Shown here: positions 1 through 6,055 of the stretch, piece by piece | Layout of the letters: each line of letters begins with the position of its first letter | How positions within the stretch are numbered: position 1 is the first letter of the stretch | Source: Betaproteobacteria bacterium | GTDB taxonomy: Bacteria; Pseudomonadota; Gammaproteobacteria; Burkholderiales; Gallionellaceae | DNA: 6,664 nucleotides | Assembly (NCBI GenBank): GCA_028871775.1 | Contig: JAGWMH010000101.1 | Coordinates: forward strand, 1 to 6,664 | Direction: 5' to 3' | The notes under the pieces: generated by a model | Database searches by the model: none | What the model saw: the letters and a program-made list of their open reading frames with translations, nothing else | Told to the model about the DNA's origin: nothing | Made by a program: the position numbers and the translations under genes

Positions 1-388
1 CATCGCCAACCGCCTGCTGCGCCGCGTGCGCGACTTCGCCGACGTGAAGGCACAGGGCGATGCGACGCGCGACGTCGCGGATGCCGCGCTGACCATGCTG
101 GACGTGGATGCGCGCGGGCTGGACGTGATGGATCGCAAATTGTTGCTGACGGTGATCGAGAAATTTCTCGGCGGGCCGGTCGGCGTGGACAACCTCGCGG
201 CGGCGATCGGCGAGGAGCGCGACACCATCGAGGATGTGCTGGAACCGTATCTCATCCAGCAGGGCTACTTGCAGCGCACCACGCGCGGCAGGGTGGCCAC
301 CGCCAACGCCTACAAACACTTCGGTTTGGCGCTGCCGCGCGGCCAGGTCACCAAGGAGTTGTGGGACGAGCCGGGAATTGCGGGATGA
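1..388 (+). CDS. ruvB: RuvB, Holliday junction branch-migration ATPase (C-terminal part only)
   Basis: RuvB is the hexameric AAA+ motor that, with RuvA, drives branch migration of Holliday junctions during recombination and repair. Only the last 128 residues are inside the window; the frame is already open at base 2 ([16 protein letters not shown]), so the gene starts upstream and the first ATG seen here (26) is internal. The visible part covers the end of the AAA+ lid domain and the C-terminal winged-helix DNA-binding domain. Recognisable family stretches are [54 protein letters not shown] and [16 protein letters not shown]. The Walker motifs lie outside the window and cannot be checked. The stop is TGA at 386-388. 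ybgC follows after 18 bp in the same direction, an arrangement known from many Beta- and Gammaproteobacteria, where ruvCAB precedes the tol-pal cluster. Identification is firm. Confidence 0.96.
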   Translation, partial: IANRLLRRVRDFADVKAQGDATRDVADAALTMLDVDARGLDVMDRKLLLTVIEKFLGGPVGVDNLAAAIGEERDTIEDVLEPYLIQQGYLQRTTRGRVATANAYKHFGLALPRGQVTKELWDEPGIAG

Positions 389-406
389 GATGATGGTTGT
401 TGCCGG

Positions 407-820
407 ATGAGTAAGCGCACGCATGTTTATACCCTGCCGATCAGGGTGTATTTCCAGGACACCGACGCGGGCGGAGTGGTGTATCACGCCAGTTATGTGA
501 ACTTTATGGAGCGCGCGCGGACTGAGTGGTTGCGCGAGCGCCATGGTTACAGCAATGCCGAGCTGATGCGCGAATTCGGCGTGGTGTTTGTGGTGCGTTC
601 GCTCAAGCTGGATTATTTCAAGCCCGCGCTGCTTGACGACCTGCTCACCGTGAGCGCGCAGATCAAGGAGATTGGCCGCAGCCGTGTAGTGTTGCAGCAG
701 GCTGTGATGCGCGGCGGGGAAGTGCTGGTGGAGGCGGAAATCCATCTGGTGTGTGTGACGGTGGATGATTTCAAGCCGGTGAGTGTGCCGGAAGCGTTGC
801 GTGAACAATGGAAAGAATAA
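407..820 (+). CDS. ybgC: YbgC, Tol-Pal-associated acyl-CoA thioesterase (hotdog fold)
   Basis: Small cytoplasmic thioesterase of the 4-hydroxybenzoyl-CoA thioesterase family, 137 residues, close to the usual size. Family members hydrolyse acyl-CoA thioesters; in E. coli YbgC has been linked to phospholipid metabolism, and its role within Tol-Pal is not settled. The N-terminal signature is clear: VYFQDTDAGGVVYHASYVNF at residues 14-33, followed by MERARTEWLR. By alignment from memory with the Pseudomonas 4-hydroxybenzoyl-CoA thioesterase, the catalytic acid is the second Asp of DTD (D20), with H27 nearby. No signal peptide or membrane segment is seen. The ATG at 407 is the only suitable start: the ATGs at 385, 390 and 393 are in other frames. 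The ribosome-binding site is poor (only a weak purine stretch before the start), so translation may depend on ribosomes arriving from ruvB. The stop TAA at 818-820 lies one base before the tolQ start. Confidence 0.95.
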   Translation: MSKRTHVYTLPIRVYFQDTDAGGVVYHASYVNFMERARTEWLRERHGYSNAELMREFGVVFVVRSLKLDYFKPALLDDLLTVSAQIKEIGRSRVVLQQAVMRGGEVLVEAEIHLVCVTVDDFKPVSVPEALREQWKE

Positions 821-821
821 A

Positions 822-1496
822 ATGAATGTGACACAGGACTTATCGTTTATCCACCTGATTGGAAGTGCCAGCGTGCTGGTGCAACTGGTGATGGGGTTGC
901 TGCTGCTGGTTTCGCTGATGTCGTGGTGGTACATTTTCCTGAAGATGTTTGCCGTCAGGCTGGCGGTAAAGCTGAGCGAGGAGTTTGAGGAGTCGTTCTG
1001 GAATAATTCCGATCTCATCAAGTTGTACCATAGCACTACTGCCGCGAGCGGTGAGGCGGGTAGTATGGGGCGGATTTTCGTCGCCGGCTTTGCCGAGTTC
1101 GTCAAGCTGAAAAAGAAACAGGGCATGGATAATAACGCGGTGATGGAAGGCACGCGCCGCGCCATGCGCGCCACCTATCAGCGTGAGATGGACAATCTCG
1201 AATCGCATTTATCATTCCTCGCCACCGTCGGCTCGGTAAGCCCCTATGTCGGCTTGTTCGGCACGGTATGGGGCATCATGAATGCGTTCCGCGGCCTGTC
1301 CAATGTCGGCCAGGCCACGCTGGCGCACGTAGCACCCGGTATTGCCGAGGCGCTGGTCACCACCGCGATGGGCCTGTTTGCCGCGATTCCGGCGGTGGTG
1401 GCCTATAACCGCTATGCGCATGACGTGACCCGTTTGTCCTCGCGCTTCGAGAGCTTCATGGAAGAGTTTTCCAACGTATTGCAACGCCAATCATGA
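822..1496 (+). CDS. tolQ: TolQ, inner-membrane proton-channel subunit of Tol-Pal
   Basis: TolQ forms, with TolR, the proton-motive-force channel that energises TolA; it belongs to the ExbB/MotA family. The protein has 224 residues (E. coli TolQ about 230). The first membrane helix is at about residues 15-40 ([20 protein letters not shown]), followed by a long cytoplasmic loop, then two more helices at about 128-155 and 172-195. The diagnostic motif [13 protein letters not shown] is at 144-156, and [20 protein letters not shown] lies in the third helix; both carry the conserved threonines that line the channel with the TolR aspartate. An in-frame TTG/ATG-like extension back to 783 would run into ybgC and give a non-conserved MCRKRC start, so ATG 822 is chosen: it gives [13 protein letters not shown] and has a GGAAAG ribosome-binding site at 810-815, six bases upstream. 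One base separates it from ybgC, and its end overlaps tolR by 4 bp. Confidence 0.97.
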   Translation: MNVTQDLSFIHLIGSASVLVQLVMGLLLLVSLMSWWYIFLKMFAVRLAVKLSEEFEESFWNNSDLIKLYHSTTAASGEAGSMGRIFVAGFAEFVKLKKKQGMDNNAVMEGTRRAMRATYQREMDNLESHLSFLATVGSVSPYVGLFGTVWGIMNAFRGLSNVGQATLAHVAPGIAEALVTTAMGLFAAIPAVVAYNRYAHDVTRLSSRFESFMEEFSNVLQRQS

Positions 1497-1921
1497 CTCT
1501 ACGCCGTTCCACCCACAGCCAGATGAGCCAGATGAACGTGGTGCCCTACATCGACGTGATGCTGGTGCTGCTGGTGATATTCATGATTACTGCACCGCTG
1601 ATGAATCCGGGGCAGATTGATTTGCCCAGTGTGGGCAAATCGCTGGTGCCGCCCGTTGCGCCGCTGGAGGTGATCATCAGGAAGGATGCCACACTGGCGC
1701 TGCGCGACCGCAGCAGGAGTGACAAGGAGCTGAGCATATCGCGCGAGGAACTGGTTGCGCTGATCAAACGGAAGCAGGCGCAGAATGCGGAGCAGCCGGT
1801 GGTGATCTCGGCCGACAAGAATGTGCGCTATGAAGAAGTGATCAATGTCATGGACGTGTTGCAGCAGCAGCAAATCAAAAAAGTGGGGCTGCTGGCGCAA
1901 ACCAAGGGAACCTCCAGATAA
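1493..1921 (+). CDS. tolR: TolR, inner-membrane proton-channel subunit of Tol-Pal
   Basis: TolR is the ExbD-family partner of TolQ: one membrane helix plus a periplasmic domain, which in this family dimerises and can bind peptidoglycan. It has 142 residues, the usual size. The N-terminus [20 protein letters not shown] leads into IDVMLVLLVIFMITAPL (residues 20-36), in which D21 corresponds to the essential proton-carrying aspartate (D23 in E. coli). The periplasmic part includes LEVIIRKDATLALRDR, the ISREELVALIKRKQ helix, PVVISADKNVRYEEVINVMD and the end VLQQQQIKKVGLL, all typical. The start ATG overlaps the tolQ stop (ATGA at 1493-1496) and no Shine-Dalgarno sequence is visible, which indicates translational coupling to tolQ and would keep the two subunits in proportion. 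The stop is TAA at 1919-1921, seven bases before tolA. Confidence 0.96.
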   Translation: MTLRRSTHSQMSQMNVVPYIDVMLVLLVIFMITAPLMNPGQIDLPSVGKSLVPPVAPLEVIIRKDATLALRDRSRSDKELSISREELVALIKRKQAQNAEQPVVISADKNVRYEEVINVMDVLQQQQIKKVGLLAQTKGTSR

Positions 1922-1928
1922 GCCCGCC

Positions 1929-2747
1929 ATGAGCGCAGCCGTGTATGCCGAACCTTACAAGCTGCCCGCCGGGGCAATGGCGCTGGCGGTGCATGCCATG
2001 TTTTTTATGCTACTGTATTTCGGTGTCAACTGGCGCGCCGACCCGCCGCAAGGCATGGAGGCGACTCTATGGACGCCAGAAATGATGAGTGCCACAGCCA
2101 AAGCTGCGCCGCAGGTTGCCCCTGTCAGAGTTGAGCCGCCACTGGTGGAGCAGGTTGAGCCTCCGAAGCCGCCCGAACCTTCCAAATTGGTCGAGCCCCC
2201 CAAATTAGCCGAACCTGTGCAACCTGTAGTGCCACCCAAGGCCGACATTGAGCTGGCCGAAAAGAAAAAAAAGAAGGAGCTGGCTGAAAAGGAAAGGCAG
2301 AAGGCCAAACTTGCAGAGATAAAGAAGCAAATGGAGCGGAAAAAAATAATCGAGGCTGAGAAGGCGCGGCAGTCCGCGCAAGCCGAGCGGGAACGTGTGC
2401 GCGCCGAGCAGGCCGCGCAGGCTGAGCAGGAGCGGGCGCGCGCCGCACAGGCCGCAGCCATCGGCAAGGTGGTAGATGAGCACAAGGCGAGGATTGTTGC
2501 TAGGATACGCAGCAAAATTGTGATGCCGCCGGATGTGCCGGACAATGCGAGAGCGGAATTTGATGTGACGCTGTTGCCCGGCGGGTCGGTGCTGAGCGTA
2601 AAACTGGCCAAGCCGAGCGGGAATGAAGCGTATGACGCTGCGGTGGAGCGCGCCATCTTCAAGGCACAGCCCTTGCCGTTGCCGGCGGATGTGGCGTTGT
2701 TCAATAAATTTCGTGAACTGCATTTGATATTCAGCCCGAAGGAATAG
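1929..2747 (+). CDS. tolA: TolA, periplasm-spanning energy transducer of Tol-Pal
   Basis: TolA carries the energy of TolQ-TolR across the periplasm to TolB and Pal. This one has 272 residues, much shorter than E. coli TolA (421). Domain I is a membrane helix at about 14-34 (AGAMALAVHAMFFMLLYFGV) containing H22, the conserved histidine. A proline-rich stretch follows at about 61-104 (repeats such as EPPKPPEP and EPPKLAEP), then a charged Lys/Glu/Ala/Arg helical segment at about 106-178. Domain III is at 179-272, a TonB/TolA C-terminal fold with ARIRSKIVMPPDVP, AEFDVTLLPGGSVLSVKLAK and YDAAVERAIFKAQPLPLP. It has no cysteine, so the E. coli-type disulfide is absent. ATG 1929 is preferred over an in-frame ATG at 1845, which would read 28 residues inside tolR that resemble no TolA. 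The ribosome-binding site is weak. The segment at 2259-2350 is A-rich, with runs of eight and seven A. The N-terminal half is too divergent to name alone; context and domain III make the call. Confidence 0.94.
   Translation: MSAAVYAEPYKLPAGAMALAVHAMFFMLLYFGVNWRADPPQGMEATLWTPEMMSATAKAAPQVAPVRVEPPLVEQVEPPKPPEPSKLVEPPKLAEPVQPVVPPKADIELAEKKKKKELAEKERQKAKLAEIKKQMERKKIIEAEKARQSAQAERERVRAEQAAQAEQERARAAQAAAIGKVVDEHKARIVARIRSKIVMPPDVPDNARAEFDVTLLPGGSVLSVKLAKPSGNEAYDAAVERAIFKAQPLPLPADVALFNKFRELHLIFSPKE
2738..2743 (+). promoter_or_regulatory. Shine-Dalgarno sequence of tolB inside the end of tolA
   Basis: GAAGGA, seven bases before the tolB ATG at 2751. It lies in the last codons of tolA, next to the tolA stop TAG (2745-2747). 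Its position ties tolB initiation to ribosomes finishing tolA, and it is clearly stronger than the sites before ybgC, tolR and tolA. Confidence 0.6.
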
Positions 2748-2750
2748 TTT

Positions 2751-4025
2751 ATGAGTGGAATAAAGAAGTTGCGTTATTTGGGGTTGCTGGCTTTGTTTTG
2801 TGTGACGCTGCCCGTGCACGCCGCATTGAACATCGAGATTATCGGGGCGGGCGAGCACCAGATTCCTGTCGCCATCGTGCCGTTTGCCGGGGAAGGCAAG
2901 TTTGCCCAGAGCATCAGCCAGGTGGTTTCAGCGGACTTAGCGCGCAGCGGATTATTCCGGCTGGTTGATCCGGCCGGCAAGGCGCCGCATGAACCGCGCG
3001 AGGTGGTATACGCCGACTGGCCGGGAGTGGATGCGCTGGCCATAGGCAGCGTAGAGGAGCAGATCAATGGCCGTGTCGCGGTAAAGTTTCGCCTGCTGGA
3101 TGCTGTAAAACAGACTGAATTGGTCGGTCAGGCAGTGTCCGCCAGAGCAGACCAGTTGCGCGCTATCGCGCATCGCATCTCCGACATGATTTATGAAAAA
3201 CTCACCGGCGATGCCGGGGTGTTCAGTACGCGCATCGCCTATATCAACAGGCTAGACAAGGTTAACCGGCTGGTGGTGGCGGACAGCGATGGTTATGGCG
3301 AGCAGACTGTGCTGGCGATCAATGAAACCATCATGTCGCCCGCATGGTCGCCGGACGGCAGCCATCTCGCTTATGTGACCTTCGAGCAGGAGCATGCGGT
3401 GGTGTATGTGCAATCGCTGCTCACCAGCCAGCGCAAGGTGGTGGCTAACTTCCCGGGCAGCAACAGCGCTCCCGCGTGGTCGCCGGACGGCAAGCAACTT
3501 GCCATCGTGCTGACGCGCGATGGCGGCTCGCAACTCTATCTGGTACGGCCGGATGGCAGCGACTTGCGCCGCATCACGTTCAGCGGGGAGATTGATACCG
3601 AACCGAATTTTTCGCCGGATGGCCAGTACCTGTTGTTTACTTCGGACCGTGGCGGCAGCCCGCAGATTTACCGCACACCGTTGGACGGCGGACCTGCCGA
3701 GCGCATGACCTTCGAGGGAGGAAATAATTTTTCACCGCGTTATAGCCCTGATGGCAAGAGTTTTGTTTTCGCACACCTGACCAATGGAAGTTTCTACATC
3801 GCCACCCAGGATTTTGAAACCAAACAGATGCAGTTGCTGACCGATGGCGGATGGGAAAAGAAGCCCAGTTTTGCCCCAAACGGCAAACTTATCTTGTTCG
3901 CATCCGAGGCGCAGGGCCGTGGTATACTGGCCACTGTGTCCAGCGATGGCAGGGTTAAACAGAGAATGTTTCCGCAAGCAGGGGATATTCGTGAGCCGAC
4001 GTGGGGACCATTCCTGAAACAATAA
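2751..4025 (+). CDS. tolB: TolB, periplasmic beta-propeller protein of Tol-Pal
   Basis: TolB is a soluble periplasmic protein that binds Pal through its propeller and TolA through its N-terminus. It has 424 residues (E. coli 430). A Sec signal peptide is evident: KK at 5-6, hydrophobic core 9-20, and cleavage near VHA-A (24/25), leaving a mature start around ALNIEI. Residues about 25-155 form the N-terminal domain (PVAIVPFAGEGKF, ISQVVSADLARSGLFRLVDP, DALAIGSVEEQINGRVAVKF). The six-bladed propeller follows, marked by blade motifs SPAWSPDG (196), APAWSPDG (240), EPNFSPDG (284), SPRYSPDG (328) and KPSFAPNG (371), with the closing EPTWGPFLKQ at the end. Blades repeat every 43-44 residues. A good ribosome-binding site, GAAGGA at 2738-2743, lies seven bases before the ATG and runs into the tolA stop region; three bases separate the genes. 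All expected parts are present. Confidence 0.97.
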   Translation: MSGIKKLRYLGLLALFCVTLPVHAALNIEIIGAGEHQIPVAIVPFAGEGKFAQSISQVVSADLARSGLFRLVDPAGKAPHEPREVVYADWPGVDALAIGSVEEQINGRVAVKFRLLDAVKQTELVGQAVSARADQLRAIAHRISDMIYEKLTGDAGVFSTRIAYINRLDKVNRLVVADSDGYGEQTVLAINETIMSPAWSPDGSHLAYVTFEQEHAVVYVQSLLTSQRKVVANFPGSNSAPAWSPDGKQLAIVLTRDGGSQLYLVRPDGSDLRRITFSGEIDTEPNFSPDGQYLLFTSDRGGSPQIYRTPLDGGPAERMTFEGGNNFSPRYSPDGKSFVFAHLTNGSFYIATQDFETKQMQLLTDGGWEKKPSFAPNGKLILFASEAQGRGILATVSSDGRVKQRMFPQAGDIREPTWGPFLKQ

Positions 4026-4031
4026 TTTTAT

Positions 4032-4037
4032 AAGGGG
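4032..4037 (+). promoter_or_regulatory. Shine-Dalgarno sequence that decides the pal start
   Basis: AAGGGG in the 16-base gap between tolB and pal. Two adjacent in-frame ATGs follow, at 4042 and 4045. Spacing is four bases to the first and seven to the second, so the second is the more likely start. The choice changes only one N-terminal methionine, which is removed with the lipoprotein signal peptide. Confidence 0.6.
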
Positions 4038-4044
4038 ATACATG

Positions 4045-4572
4045 ATGAAAAAGCTGTTAATCGGTGTATTGCTGGTAAACCTGTTGGCCGCTTGTGCCAG
4101 CCAGAAACCTAAAGAAGTAGCTGGAGAAGCCAAGCCGGCGCCTGCTGCCGAAGCGCCAAAAGCTGTTGAGGCAGCTCCTGCCCCTGCACCTGCTCCTGTG
4201 GCGCCCGTGGCGGTTGACCCCCTGAATGACCCAAACAGTATTCTGGCCAAACGCAGCACTTATTATCCGTTCGATGTGTATGTCGTGCAGGACGCCGACA
4301 AACCGGTTGTGGAAGCGCATGCCCGGTATCTGAGCGAACATGCCAACCGCAATGTGCGCCTGGAAGGCAATTGCGATGAACGCGGCAGCACCGAGTACAA
4401 CCTGGGGCTGGGCCAGCGCCGCGCCGATGGCGTGAAGAAGATGCTGCAGGTGGGCGGCGCCAAGGATAGCCAGATTGAAACCATCAGCTATGGCGAGGAA
4501 AAACCGCGACTCACTTGCCATGAAGAGAAGTGCTGGAAGGAAAACCGTCGTACCGACCTGAACTATCGCTAG
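4045..4572 (+). CDS. pal: Pal, peptidoglycan-associated outer-membrane lipoprotein
   Basis: Pal anchors the outer membrane to peptidoglycan and is the outer-membrane end of the Tol-Pal machine, binding TolB and TolA. Counted from ATG 4045 it has 175 residues (176 from ATG 4042). A lipoprotein signal peptide is clear: MKKLLIGVLLVNLLAAC with lipobox L-A-A-C at 14-17, so C17 is the lipidated residue. A serine/alanine context follows it rather than aspartate, consistent with export to the outer membrane. An Ala/Pro-rich tether spans about 28-56. The OmpA-like domain runs from about 75 to the end: VRLEGNCDERGSTEYNLGLG (about 104-123) with D111 in the diaminopimelate-binding loop, QRRADGVKKML, ISYGEEKPRL, and NRR at 167-169 supplying the conserved arginine. 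Besides C17 it has C110, C158 and C163; C158 and C163 are five residues apart and absent from E. coli Pal. The stop TAG at 4570-4572 merges with the cpoB ribosome-binding region. Confidence 0.97.
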   Translation: MKKLLIGVLLVNLLAACASQKPKEVAGEAKPAPAAEAPKAVEAAPAPAPAPVAPVAVDPLNDPNSILAKRSTYYPFDVYVVQDADKPVVEAHARYLSEHANRNVRLEGNCDERGSTEYNLGLGQRRADGVKKMLQVGGAKDSQIETISYGEEKPRLTCHEEKCWKENRRTDLNYR

Positions 4573-4580
4573 GTGTAGGC

Positions 4581-5387
4581 ATGAAGCTGCGCGCCTTGCT
4601 GCTGGCCGGATTGTGCGTTGCCGGGGGACAGGCCCGTGCGGGCCTGTTCAGCGACGACGAGGCGCGCGAGCAGATCCGGCAAGTTGAGTCGCGCGTTTCC
4701 AAGCTGGAAGAAGCCGACAAGCAGCTGGAAGACGCCAACAAGCAACAGTCCGAAGCCAACAAACAGCAAACCCGTTCCATGCTCGATCTGCAAACGCAGA
4801 TCGAGGCACAGAACGCGGAATTGCGCAGCTTGCGCGGCCAGAACGAAGAATTGCTGCACAACTTGCAGGATGCCGAGAAGCGGCAGAAGGATTTTTACAT
4901 CGATCTGGATACCCGCTTGCGCCATTTTGAATCGGCCGAGGCGGCCACATTGGCAGCGCCGCCTGCTCCATCGCCGGATAAAGCCGCTGATGCCGCAGAA
5001 GCGGATAATCCTGCAGTGGAGAACCGTGCTTATGAAGCGGCATACAAACTTTTCAAAGCCGGCGACCACCAGAAAGCCATTGAAGCCTTCCAGGAATTCC
5101 TGAAAAAATTTCCCGAGTCGGTGCATGTACCCAATGCCCATTATGAGATGGGCAGCGCCTTTTTCGCGTTGAAGGATTACAAGAATGCGCTGACCAGTTA
5201 CCAGCTGTTGACGAGCAAATATTCATTCAGCCCAAAGACGCCGGGCGCGATGTTAAGCGTTGCAGACTGTCAGCAAGAACTCAATGATGCAGTCTCGGCC
5301 AAGAAAACCCTCAGGCAAATCATCGCCAAATATCCCGGCAGCGGAGCTGCCGATGAGGCCAGAAAACGCCTGACAGCACTCAAGTAG
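4581..5387 (+). CDS. cpoB: CpoB (YbgF), periplasmic coiled-coil/TPR protein of Tol-Pal
   Basis: CpoB binds TolA and, in E. coli, coordinates Tol-driven outer-membrane constriction with PBP1B-dependent septal peptidoglycan synthesis. It has 268 residues (E. coli about 263). A Sec signal peptide covers 1-20 (MKLRALLLAGLCVAGGQARA), with cleavage ARA-GLFSDDEAR. Residues about 26-118 form a heptad-rich, Gln/Glu/Lys-rich coiled coil (VESRVSKLEEADKQLEDANK), the trimerisation region in this family. An Ala/Pro linker follows at about 119-145. The TPR domain covers about 146-268: YEAAYKLFKAGDHQKAIEAF (151-170), HYEMGSAFFALKDYKNALTS (187-206), and a third repeat near 221-254 ending IIAKYPGSGAADEARKRLT. 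ATG 4581 is chosen over an in-frame ATG at 4530 because only it gives a signal peptide directly at the N-terminus and does not overlap pal. AGGTG at 4571-4575 serves as ribosome-binding site and overlaps the pal stop. Confidence 0.95.
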   Translation: MKLRALLLAGLCVAGGQARAGLFSDDEAREQIRQVESRVSKLEEADKQLEDANKQQSEANKQQTRSMLDLQTQIEAQNAELRSLRGQNEELLHNLQDAEKRQKDFYIDLDTRLRHFESAEAATLAAPPAPSPDKAADAAEADNPAVENRAYEAAYKLFKAGDHQKAIEAFQEFLKKFPESVHVPNAHYEMGSAFFALKDYKNALTSYQLLTSKYSFSPKTPGAMLSVADCQQELNDAVSAKKTLRQIIAKYPGSGAADEARKRLTALK

Positions 5388-5395
5388 GGCAGCTT

Positions 5396-6055
5396 ATGCC
5401 CCATCACTCTGCCAGCGAGCAGCTGCGCATCAGCGAAATTTTCTTTTCCCTGCAGGGCGAAACCAGCCGTATCGGCTTGCCTACGGTATTCGTGCGCCTG
5501 ACCGGCTGTCCGTTGCGCTGCACCTATTGCGATACTACCTATGCCTTCAGCGGCGGGCAGAACATGAGCATTGCGCAAATTCTGGAAGAGGTGGCACGCC
5601 ACCACGCGCGCTATGTGACGGTTACCGGCGGTGAACCGCTGGCGCAGAAAAGTTGCCTGAGCTTGCTATGCGCACTGTGCGACGCGGGTTATGAGGTGTC
5701 GCTGGAAACCGGCGGCGCGCTGGACGTGTCCGGCGTGGATGCGCGCGTGATGAAGGTGCTGGACATCAAGACCCCGGCATCGGGCGAGGTTGAAAAGAAT
5801 CTGTGGAGCAATCTCGCCGCGTTGAATGCATGCGATGAAATAAAATTTGTGCTGTGCGATGAGGCGGATTACCTGTGGGCCAGACAGGTGCTGCGCGAAC
5901 GGGATCTGGCCGGCAAATGCGCCGTGCTGTTTTCGCCCGCACTCGGCCAATTATCACCTACCACACTGGCCGAGTGGATCCTGCGCGACAACTTGCCGGT
6001 GCGCATGCAAGTGCAGCTGCACAAGCTGTTGTGGGACAATGTGGCGGGTCGTTAG
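5396..6055 (+). CDS. queE: QueE, 7-carboxy-7-deazaguanine synthase (radical SAM)
   Basis: QueE converts 6-carboxy-5,6,7,8-tetrahydropterin to 7-carboxy-7-deazaguanine, the radical-SAM step of preQ0/queuosine biosynthesis. It has 219 residues. The N-terminus has EIFFSLQGETSRIGLPTVFV (14-33), then the cluster motif C38-P-L-R-C42-T-Y-C45-D, the canonical CX3CX2C that holds the 4Fe-4S cluster and binds SAM. The SAM-binding TGGEP is at 77-81. Further family stretches are VSLETGGALDVS, VLDIKTPASGE, LNACDEIKFVLCDEADYLWA and the end MQVQLHKLLWDN. The start ATG has AGGG at 5386-5389 six bases upstream, overlapping the cpoB stop; the gap to cpoB is eight bases, so it is probably the last gene of the tol transcript. 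In Pseudomonas and relatives queC follows queE; here it does not. The stop TAG is at 6053-6055. Confidence 0.95.
   Translation: MPHHSASEQLRISEIFFSLQGETSRIGLPTVFVRLTGCPLRCTYCDTTYAFSGGQNMSIAQILEEVARHHARYVTVTGGEPLAQKSCLSLLCALCDAGYEVSLETGGALDVSGVDARVMKVLDIKTPASGEVEKNLWSNLAALNACDEIKFVLCDEADYLWARQVLRERDLAGKCAVLFSPALGQLSPTTLAEWILRDNLPVRMQVQLHKLLWDNVAGR

Noticed and set aside
783..821. Longer tolQ start at 783, and similarly longer starts for tolA (1845) and cpoB (4530)
   Set aside because: Each extension reads inside the preceding gene and adds residues unlike the family; the internal ATGs give the normal N-termini, with a signal peptide for CpoB and the expected first membrane helix for TolQ and TolA.
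2340..2346. Second A-run (seven A) in tolA as another slippery site
   Set aside because: The run begins at a codon's first base, so the phase does not give the X-XXY-YYZ heptamer in the zero frame; polymerase slippage is possible but there is nothing specific to support it.
1955..2704. 249-codon open frame on the - strand across tolA, Ser/Ala-rich
   Set aside because: It mirrors the Lys/Glu/Ala and proline codons of tolA, shows low-complexity sequence with no family resemblance and no ribosome-binding site; tolA is clearly the coding strand.
3894..3928. Possible promoter in late tolB for pal: TTGTTC (3894) and TATACT (3923)
   Set aside because: The -10-like box is good, but the spacing is 23 bases, too long for a sigma70 promoter, and it lies in conserved coding sequence.
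4027..4036. TATAAG-like -10 box in the tolB-pal gap
   Set aside because: It overlaps the pal ribosome-binding site, and a start there would leave almost no leader; no -35 box is visible.
3732..4259. 175-codon open frame on the - strand across the end of tolB and start of pal
   Set aside because: Antisense shadow of two well-recognised genes; its Gly/Ala-rich start is just the complement of the Pal Ala/Pro tether.
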